Assembly (NCBI RefSeq): GCF_032335695.1
Contig: NZ_JACTOJ010000003.1
Location: 62,001-126,000 of the forward strand
Direction of reading: 5' to 3'
DNA from: JACTOJ01 sp032335695
GTDB lineage: Bacteria; Bacillota; Clostridia; Clostridiales; Clostridiaceae
Length of the DNA: 64,000 nt
Shown here in pieces: positions 59,020-64,000 of the stretch. How positions within the stretch are numbered: position 1 is the first letter of the stretch; each line of letters starts with the position of its first letter. Under the pieces are notes generated by a model. That model was not told the origin of the DNA, did not search any database, and saw only the letters and a program-made list of their open reading frames with translations. Made by a program: the position numbers and the translations under genes.

Positions 59020-59463
59020 ATGTTAATGCCTAAAAGAGTTAAGCATCGTAAGGTACAACGTGGTAGAATGAAAGGAAAAGCTACTAGAGGTAATTTTTTA
59101 GCATACGGTGATTACGGACTTCAAGCTACAGAATGCGGTTGGATTACAAATAATCAGATAGAAGCTGCCAGAATAGCTATTAATAGATATCTTAAAAGAG
59201 GAGGAAAAATTTGGATAAAAATTTTTCCAGATAAGCCAGTTACAGAAAAACCAGCTGAAACTCGTATGGGTTCCGGTAAAGGTTCACCAGAATACTGGGT
59301 TGCAGTAGTTAAACCAGATAGAGTTTTATTTGAAATTGCAGGAGTTTCAGAGGAAGTGGCTAGAGAAGCTTTGAGACTTGCATCACATAAATTACCTATA
59401 AAAACTAAGTTTGTTACAAGAAGAGATTTTGAGGAAATGGGTGGTGAAGTAAATGAAGGCTAG
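59020..59463 (+). CDS. rplP: 50S ribosomal protein L16
   Basis: A 147-residue protein at the A-site tRNA entry. It has MPKRVKHRKVQRGRMKGKATRGN, ARIAINRYLKRGGKIWIKIFPDKP and ETRMGSGKGSPEYWVAVV. The ATG at 59020 is eight bases after GGAGG. A second ATG two codons later gives the commoner family start and cannot be excluded. The end overlaps rpmC by 11 bases. Confidence 0.97.
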   Translation: MLMPKRVKHRKVQRGRMKGKATRGNFLAYGDYGLQATECGWITNNQIEAARIAINRYLKRGGKIWIKIFPDKPVTEKPAETRMGSGKGSPEYWVAVVKPDRVLFEIAGVSEEVAREALRLASHKLPIKTKFVTRRDFEEMGGEVNEG

Positions 59464-59665
59464 AGAATTAGTAGAATTAAGAAATAGTAGCCCTCAGGAA
59501 TTGGTAGTTAAGCTCAATGACCTGAAAGCAGAGCTCTTCAATTTGAGATTTCAATTGGCTACTGGTCAATTAGAAAACCCAATGAGAATTAAAGAGGTTA
59601 AAAAATCTATAGCCCAGATTAAAACCATCATTAGAGAAGAAGAACTTAAAGCGGTTAGGCAGTAA
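59453..59665 (+). CDS. rpmC: 50S ribosomal protein L29
   Basis: A 70-residue two-helix protein near the tunnel exit. MKARELVELRNSSPQELVVKLNDLKAELFNLRFQLATGQL and MRIKEVKKSIAQIKTII are typical. It starts inside the end of rplP, in another frame. Confidence 0.97.
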   Translation: MKARELVELRNSSPQELVVKLNDLKAELFNLRFQLATGQLENPMRIKEVKKSIAQIKTIIREEELKAVRQ

Positions 59666-59685
59666 GCTGAAAGGAGGTTCGTCCT

Positions 59686-59940
59686 GTGGAAAGAGGAAAT
59701 AGAAAGACAAGAATAGGCAAAGTTGTTTCAGATAAAATGGAAAAAACTATAGTAGTATCTATTGAAACAAAAGTTCGTCATCCATTGTATGGTAAGACAG
59801 TTAATAGAACAACTAAGTTCAAAGCTCACGATGAAAATAATGAAGCAAAGATTAACGATACAGTATTAATAATGGAAACTAGACCATTATCTAAAGATAA
59901 GAGATGGAGATTAGTTGAAATAGTTGAGAAAGCTAAATAG
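59686..59940 (+). CDS. rpsQ: 30S ribosomal protein S17
   Basis: An 84-residue OB-fold protein. RKTRIGKVVSDKMEKTIVVSIE and HPLYGKTVNRTTKFKAHDE, then ETRPLSKDKRWRLVEIVEKA. GTG start after AAAGGAGGTTCGTCCT. Confidence 0.98.
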   Translation: MERGNRKTRIGKVVSDKMEKTIVVSIETKVRHPLYGKTVNRTTKFKAHDENNEAKINDTVLIMETRPLSKDKRWRLVEIVEKAK

Positions 59941-59965
59941 CTTTAGGCTGAAAGGAGGGTTTTAA

Positions 59966-60334
59966 ATGATACAACAGCAAACCATTCTAAAGGTTGCAGA
60001 TAATTCTGGTGCAAAAGAAGTAATGTGCATTAGAGTTTTAGGCGGATCAAAGAGGAAGTATGGAAATGTTGGTGATACAATAGTTGCTAGCGTTAAAAGT
60101 GCAACACCAGGCGGAGTTGTTAAAAAAGGTGAAGTAGTTAAGGCTGTAATAGTTAGATCTGTTAAAGGTATGAGAAGACCTGATGGTTCATATATAAGAT
60201 TTGATGAAAATGCAGCAGTAATAATAAAGGAAGATAAGCAGCCAAAAGGTACTCGTATATTTGGGCCTGTTGCTAGGGAGCTAAGAGATAAGGAATTTAC
60301 TAAGATATTATCACTAGCACCTGAAGTTCTATAG
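59966..60334 (+). CDS. rplN: 50S ribosomal protein L14
   Basis: A 122-residue protein of the subunit interface and the docking site of RsfS. It has MIQQQTILKVADNSGAKEVMCIRVLGGSKRKY and FDENAAVIIKEDKQPKGTRIFGPVARELR. AAAGGAGGGTTTTAA precedes the ATG. Confidence 0.98.
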   Translation: MIQQQTILKVADNSGAKEVMCIRVLGGSKRKYGNVGDTIVASVKSATPGGVVKKGEVVKAVIVRSVKGMRRPDGSYIRFDENAAVIIKEDKQPKGTRIFGPVARELRDKEFTKILSLAPEVL

Positions 60335-60351
60335 ATAAGGAGGTGGCTACA

Positions 60352-60669
60352 TTGACAAAGGTACACATTAGAAAGAAAGACACTGTTATGATTGTATCCG
60401 GTAAGGATAAGGGTAAAGTTGGAGAAGTTCTTCAAGTATTACCAAAGAGCGGAAAAGTTCTTGTTAAGGGCGTTAATGTTGTTACAAAGCATGAAAAACC
60501 AAGTAAAGCTAATATGCAGGGTGGAATAGTTCATGTAGAAGCTCCTATATATAGCTCAAAGGTTATGCTTTATTGCGATAAATGCAAAAAAGTTACAAGA
60601 ATAGCACATAAAATATTGGATGACGGAACAAAAGTTAGAATATGTAAGCATTGTGGAGAAACATTTTAG
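60352..60669 (+). CDS. rplX: 50S ribosomal protein L24
   Basis: A 105-residue assembly initiator with a KOW motif (KKDTVMIVSGKDKGKVGEVLQVLPKSG). The C-terminal part carries two cysteine pairs (CDKC, CKHC), a possible zinc site seen in a number of Firmicute L24 proteins. The TTG at 60352 lies eight bases after AAGGAGG. A GTG at 60343 overlaps that site, so TTG is the better start. Confidence 0.96.
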   Translation: MTKVHIRKKDTVMIVSGKDKGKVGEVLQVLPKSGKVLVKGVNVVTKHEKPSKANMQGGIVHVEAPIYSSKVMLYCDKCKKVTRIAHKILDDGTKVRICKHCGETF

Positions 60670-60692
60670 TTTTTGAAAGGAGGTATACCTAG

Positions 60693-61238
60693 ATGGTTGC
60701 AAGACTACAAGAAAAATACAACAATGAAGTTGTTCCAGCTTTAATGGATAAATTTGGATATAAAAATATAATGGAAGTTCCAAAACTTGAAAAAGTTGTA
60801 GTTAACATGGGAGTTGGAGAAGCTAAAGATAATGCTAAAGTTTTAGAATCTGCTGTTGGTGATATGACTTTAATAACTGGACAGAAGCCAATTTTAACAA
60901 GAGCAAAGAAGTCAATAGCTAACTTTAAAATAAGAGAAAATATGCCTATAGGATGTAAGGTAACATTAAGAAAGCAAATGATGTTTGAATTTGCCGATAA
61001 ATTAATGAATGTTGCTCTTCCAAGAGTTAGAGACTTCAGAGGAGTTTCAGATAAGGCTTTTGATGGTAGAGGAAACTATACACTAGGCGTTAAGGAACAA
61101 TTAATATTCCCAGAAGTTGAATACGATAAAATTGACAAAGTAAGAGGTATGGATATAGTATTTGTTACTACTGCAAAGACAGACGAGGAAGCTAGAGAGT
61201 TATTAAGATTCCTTGGCATGCCATTTGTACAGAAATAA
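60693..61238 (+). CDS. rplE: 50S ribosomal protein L5
   Basis: A 181-residue protein binding 5S rRNA and P-site tRNA. It has VPKLEKVVVNMGVGEAKDN, LITGQKPILTRAKKSIANFKIRENMPIGCKVTLR and the DFRGVSDKAFDGRGNYTLGVKEQLIFPE region. AAAGGAGGTATACCTAG precedes the ATG. Confidence 0.98.
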   Translation: MVARLQEKYNNEVVPALMDKFGYKNIMEVPKLEKVVVNMGVGEAKDNAKVLESAVGDMTLITGQKPILTRAKKSIANFKIRENMPIGCKVTLRKQMMFEFADKLMNVALPRVRDFRGVSDKAFDGRGNYTLGVKEQLIFPEVEYDKIDKVRGMDIVFVTTAKTDEEARELLRFLGMPFVQK

Positions 61239-61250
61239 GGAGGGGAAACC

Positions 61251-61436
61251 GTGGCGCGTAAAGCAATTATAGAAAAGTGGAAAAAAGAACCTAAATACGC
61301 AACTAGAGCTTATACAAGATGCAGACTATGTGGAAGACCCCATTCTGTATTAAAGAAGTTCGGAATATGCCGTATATGTTTTAGAGAGCTTGCTTACAAG
61401 GGACAGATTCCAGGTTGTAAGAAAGCTAGCTGGTAA
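61251..61436 (+). CDS. rpsZ: 30S ribosomal protein S14, zinc-binding type Z
   Basis: A 61-residue S14 with intact zinc cysteines (CRLCGRPH and CRICF). This is the short C+ form; no zinc-independent paralogue is in the window. GTG start after AAGGAGGGGAAACC. Confidence 0.97.
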   Translation: MARKAIIEKWKKEPKYATRAYTRCRLCGRPHSVLKKFGICRICFRELAYKGQIPGCKKASW

Positions 61437-61467
61437 AAATCCATAGTAGTGAAAGGAGGCACAATAA

Positions 61468-61869
61468 ATGGTTATGACAACAGATCCTATTGCAGATTTG
61501 CTTACACGTGTTAGAAATGCAAATACTGCAAAACATGAAATAGTAGAAGTTCCTTCTTCTACCATAAAGAAGGCTATTACAAATATAATGCTTGAAGAAG
61601 GTTATATAAAGAATATTGAGGAATACAGCGACGGTGTAGTTCCAATGCTTAGATTAACTTTAAAGTACGGTTCTAATAAAGAAAAAGTTATAAGCGGACT
61701 TAAGAGAATATCAAAGCCAGGTTTAAGAGTTTATTGCAAGAAGGATGAAGTTCCAAAAGTTCTTAATGGTTTAGGAGTTGCAATAATATCTACTTCCAAG
61801 GGAATTGTAGCTGATAGAGACGCTAGAAAACTTGGATTAGGCGGAGAAGTTATCTGCTATATTTGGTAA
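61468..61869 (+). CDS. rpsH: 30S ribosomal protein S8
   Basis: A 133-residue 16S rRNA central-domain protein. TTDPIADLLTRVRNANTAKHEIVEVPSS and the C-terminal STSKGIVADRDARKLGLGGEVICYIW. In E. coli it represses the spc operon. ATG 61468 lies nine bases after GGAGG. The 108-base gap after it is longer than its neighbours and holds a ten-pair hairpin (GCATAACAAA/TTTGTTGTGC, 61893-61913). Confidence 0.98.
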   Translation: MVMTTDPIADLLTRVRNANTAKHEIVEVPSSTIKKAITNIMLEEGYIKNIEEYSDGVVPMLRLTLKYGSNKEKVISGLKRISKPGLRVYCKKDEVPKVLNGLGVAIISTSKGIVADRDARKLGLGGEVICYIW

Positions 61870-61977
61870 TAATATTAATAATGCAATCAGCGGCATAACA
61901 AATTTTGTTGTGCATCGAATAATGTAATATGTAGCAAATTATATGTTACACTTAAAAGAAATACAGGAGGTGCAAAT

Positions 61978-62520
61978 ATGTCAAGAATTGGAAAGCTACC
62001 AGTAGCTATACCAAGCGGCGTTACTGTTAATGTAACACCAGACAACGTTGTGACAGTAAAGGGTCCTAAAGGGCAGCTTACTAGAACAATGCATAAGGAT
62101 ATAAAGATCGCTGTTGAAGACAATTCTGTTCTGGTTACAAGGCCAAGCGACCAAAAGGAGCATAGAGCTCTTCATGGATTAACTAGAGCTTTAATAAATA
62201 ATATGGTTAATGGAGTTACTGAGGGATATCAGAAGACTCTTGAACTAATAGGCGTTGGTTACAGAGCTCAGATTCAAGGAAAGAAATTAGTCATGAGCTT
62301 AGGTTATTCACATCCAGTTGAAATTGAAGCTGTTGAAGGAATTACTTTCGAAACTCCAGCTGCAAATAAGGTTGTTGTAAAAGGCATAGATAAGGAACTT
62401 GTTGGCGCAGTAGCAGCAGATATCAGAACTTGGAGAAAGCCAGAGCCATATAAGGGCAAAGGAATCAAGTATGATAATGAGGTTATTAGACGTAAAGAAG
62501 GTAAGACTGGTAAGAAATAG
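61978..62520 (+). CDS. rplF: 50S ribosomal protein L6
   Basis: A 180-residue protein near the factor-binding site. It has MSRIGKLPVAIPSGVTVNV, two related domains, and the signature PEPYKGKGIKYDNEVIRRKEGKTGKK at the end. GGAGGTGCAAAT precedes the ATG. Confidence 0.98.
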   Translation: MSRIGKLPVAIPSGVTVNVTPDNVVTVKGPKGQLTRTMHKDIKIAVEDNSVLVTRPSDQKEHRALHGLTRALINNMVNGVTEGYQKTLELIGVGYRAQIQGKKLVMSLGYSHPVEIEAVEGITFETPAANKVVVKGIDKELVGAVAADIRTWRKPEPYKGKGIKYDNEVIRRKEGKTGKK

Positions 62521-62539
62521 TTGAAAGGAGTGAAACCTA

Positions 62540-62902
62540 ATGTACAATAAGGAAGATAGAAGCATATCAAGAGTTAAACGTCATTTAAGAGTACGTAAGA
62601 AGGTACATGGTACTGCAGAAAGACCAAGACTTTCTGTATTCAGAAGTGAAAAAAACATCTATGCACAGATTATAGATGATGTTGCTCAAAAGACATTAGT
62701 TGCAGCTTCTTCATTAGACAAAGAATTTGCAACAAAGCTTGGAAGCAACAAAGACGCTGCTAAATTAGTAGGCGAAGCAGTAGCTAAAAAAGCATTAGAA
62801 AAAGGAATAAAAGCTGTTGTTTTTGACAGAGGCGGATATATATATCATGGAAGAGTTCAGCAATTAGCTGAAGGAGCAAGAGAAGCAGGCTTAGAATTCT
62901 AA
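62540..62902 (+). CDS. rplR: 50S ribosomal protein L18
   Basis: A 120-residue 5S rRNA-binding protein. RHLRVRKKVHGTAERPRLSVFRSEKNIYAQIID and FDRGGYIYHGRVQQLAEGAREAGLEF. GAAAGGAGTGAAACCTA precedes the ATG. Confidence 0.98.
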   Translation: MYNKEDRSISRVKRHLRVRKKVHGTAERPRLSVFRSEKNIYAQIIDDVAQKTLVAASSLDKEFATKLGSNKDAAKLVGEAVAKKALEKGIKAVVFDRGGYIYHGRVQQLAEGAREAGLEF

Positions 62903-62915
62903 AGGAGGGAAATAA

Positions 62916-63413
62916 ATGAGAATAGATCCTAGCACACTAGACCTAAAGGAAAAAGTTGTTAGCATTAGCAGAGTTGCTAAGGTTGTCAAGGGCGGTAGAA
63001 ATTTTAGATTCAGTGCTCTTGTAGTTGTAGGCGACGAAAACGGTCATGTAGGCGTTGGTATTGGAAAGTCAATTGAAATTCCTGAAGCTATAAGAAAAGG
63101 AATTGAAGACGCTAAGAAAAATATCGTGGAAGTTGCTTTAGTAGAAACAACAGTTCCACACGAAATCGAAGGAATCTTCGGTACTGGTAAAGTACTTATA
63201 ATGCCTGCTAGCGAAGGTACAGGAGTTATAGCAGGTGGTCCAGCAAGAGCTGTTCTTGAATTAGCTGGATTAAAGGATGTAAGAGCTAAGTCTTTAGGTT
63301 CTAACAATCCAAAGAACATGGTTAACGCAACAATCAATGGCTTGTCAAGATTAAAAACTGTTGAGCAGATTGCTAAGCTAAGAGGCAAAACTGTTGAAGA
63401 GATACTAGGTTAA
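62916..63413 (+). CDS. rpsE: 30S ribosomal protein S5
   Basis: A 165-residue protein of the decoding region. It has LKEKVVSISRVAKVVKGGRNFRFSALVVVGDENGHVGVG, and the spectinomycin loop VVKGGRNF shows no change. The C-terminal ARSLGSNNPKNMV-like segment reads AKSLGSNNPKNMV. AAAGGAGGGAAATAA precedes the ATG. Confidence 0.98.
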   Translation: MRIDPSTLDLKEKVVSISRVAKVVKGGRNFRFSALVVVGDENGHVGVGIGKSIEIPEAIRKGIEDAKKNIVEVALVETTVPHEIEGIFGTGKVLIMPASEGTGVIAGGPARAVLELAGLKDVRAKSLGSNNPKNMVNATINGLSRLKTVEQIAKLRGKTVEEILG

Positions 63414-63426
63414 GGAGGGATTGGCC

Positions 63427-63606
63427 TTGGCTAAACTTAGAATAACACTAACAAAGAGTTTAATAGGAAGAAAAGATGATCATATTGCTACTGTTAAAGC
63501 TCTTGGATTAAGTAAAATAGGTAAGGTAGTTGAACATGAGGGTACTACTCAGATAAAAGGAATGATAAATAAAGTTAACTACCTTTTAAAAGTAGAAGAA
63601 GTATAA
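63427..63606 (+). CDS. rpmD: 50S ribosomal protein L30
   Basis: A 59-residue protein, MAKLRITLTKSLIGRKDDHIATVKALGLSKIGKVVEHE. The TTG at 63427 lies eight bases after AAGGAGG. A TTG six bases earlier is too close to that site. It is followed by a 79-base gap with a perfect palindrome. Confidence 0.96.
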   Translation: MAKLRITLTKSLIGRKDDHIATVKALGLSKIGKVVEHEGTTQIKGMINKVNYLLKVEEV

Positions 63607-63616
63607 TTTATGTATA

Positions 63617-63632
63617 AGATGCGATCGCATCT
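63617..63632. repeat. 16-base perfect palindrome in the rpmD-rplO gap
   Basis: AGATGCGATCGCATCT, GC-richer than its surroundings. As RNA it would be a short hairpin. No T tract follows. Confidence 0.55.
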
Positions 63633-63685
63633 ATGTTAAATAAAATGTTATCTTTTAAAAAGGAACATAGGAGGTGTAAACATAT

Positions 63686-64000
63686 ATGAAACTTCACGAA
63701 TTAAAACCAGCTGAAGGATCCAAGAAAGCTCCTAAAAGAATAGGTAGAGGAACTGGTTCAGGATTAGGAAGAAACGCTGGAAAAGGTGAAAAGGGTCAGA
63801 ACGCTAGAACTGGCGGTGGAGTAAGACCTGGATTTGAAGGAGGTCAGATGCCTCTATTCAGAAGATTACCTAAAAGAGGATTTACAAATATATTTGCAAA
63901 AGAATATGCAGTAATAAATATTGATAGATTAAATGCATTCGAAAACGGAACTGAGGTTACACCACAGTTGCTGCTTGAAAAAAGAATAATTAGCAAGGTA
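63686..64000 (+). CDS. rplO: 50S ribosomal protein L15 (N-terminal part, cut by window end)
   Basis: The first 105 residues are present: MKLHELKPAEGSKKAPKRIGRGTGSGLGRNAGKG, KGQNARTGGGVRPGFEGGQMPLFRRLPKRGF. This is the typical glycine- and arginine-rich extension of L15. The C-terminal globular part lies beyond 64000. GGAGGTGTAAACAT precedes the ATG. secY would be expected next. Confidence 0.97.
   Translation, partial: MKLHELKPAEGSKKAPKRIGRGTGSGLGRNAGKGEKGQNARTGGGVRPGFEGGQMPLFRRLPKRGFTNIFAKEYAVINIDRLNAFENGTEVTPQLLLEKRIISKV

Noticed and set aside
63617..63632. GCGATCGC core as a cyanobacterial HIP1-type repeat
   Set aside because: Single occurrence noticed, in a clostridial setting; the match is a coincidence of an eight-base palindrome.

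Overview
The window is AT-rich, uses many TTG and GTG starts behind strong AGGAGG sites, and carries T-box leaders, a CtsR/McsA/McsB/ClpC operon, the SigG inhibitor Gin and SigH. Together these point to a spore-forming Clostridium (sensu stricto) or close relative. It looks like ordinary chromosome. I see no prophage, insertion sequence, CRISPR array or rRNA gene.

Layout. Positions 1-1700 (minus) hold an ABC-2 exporter operon headed by a YtrA-type GntR repressor with a recognisable operator. Positions 1840-7200 hold a broken acetyltransferase gene, tRNA-Asn, a mutarotase-like gene, T-box-controlled glyS, murD, and tRNA-Phe/tRNA-Cys. Positions 7398-11279 encode a large surface metallophosphoesterase with many beta-sandwich repeats. 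Positions 11360-14560 (minus) hold an LD-carboxypeptidase-like S66 peptidase, CorA and an M20 peptidase-like protein with altered metal ligands. Positions 14935-19964 follow the conserved Firmicute order gin - yaaO-like - nucleotide kinase - darA - holB - ricT, with a guanylate-kinase-type protein in the slot where Bacillus has tmk. A ferredoxin and an MBL hydrolase follow.

Positions 21139-25895 are the ctsR-mcsA-mcsB-clpC heat-shock operon under a CtsR box. Then come radA, disA, a small cysteine protein, a PIN/TRAM membrane protein and ispD. A T-box leader then controls two prolyl-tRNA synthetases of different evolutionary types, followed by mrnC, rlmB, rae1 and sigH. DisA (c-di-AMP synthase) and DarA (c-di-AMP receptor) are both present.

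From 37078 to the end the window is transcription and translation machinery: tRNA-Gly - tRNA-Thr - tuf; rpmG-secE-nusG-rplK-rplA; L10 leader-rplJ-rplL; rpoB-rpoC; L7Ae-like-rpsL-rpsG-fusA-tuf; and the S10/spc cluster from rpsJ to rplO, which is cut by the window edge. The two tuf genes are identical at DNA level over about 1.2 kb. The main regulatory interest is in RNA leaders: two T-boxes, an L10 leader, two short elements resembling the 23S rRNA L1-binding site before rplK and rplA, and long structured leaders before rpoB and rpsJ.

I did not find an evident new multi-gene system. The best candidates for second looks are the RNA elements, the altered M20 protein, a 19-codon ORF near 29069, and the LVQTG-ending phosphoesterase.
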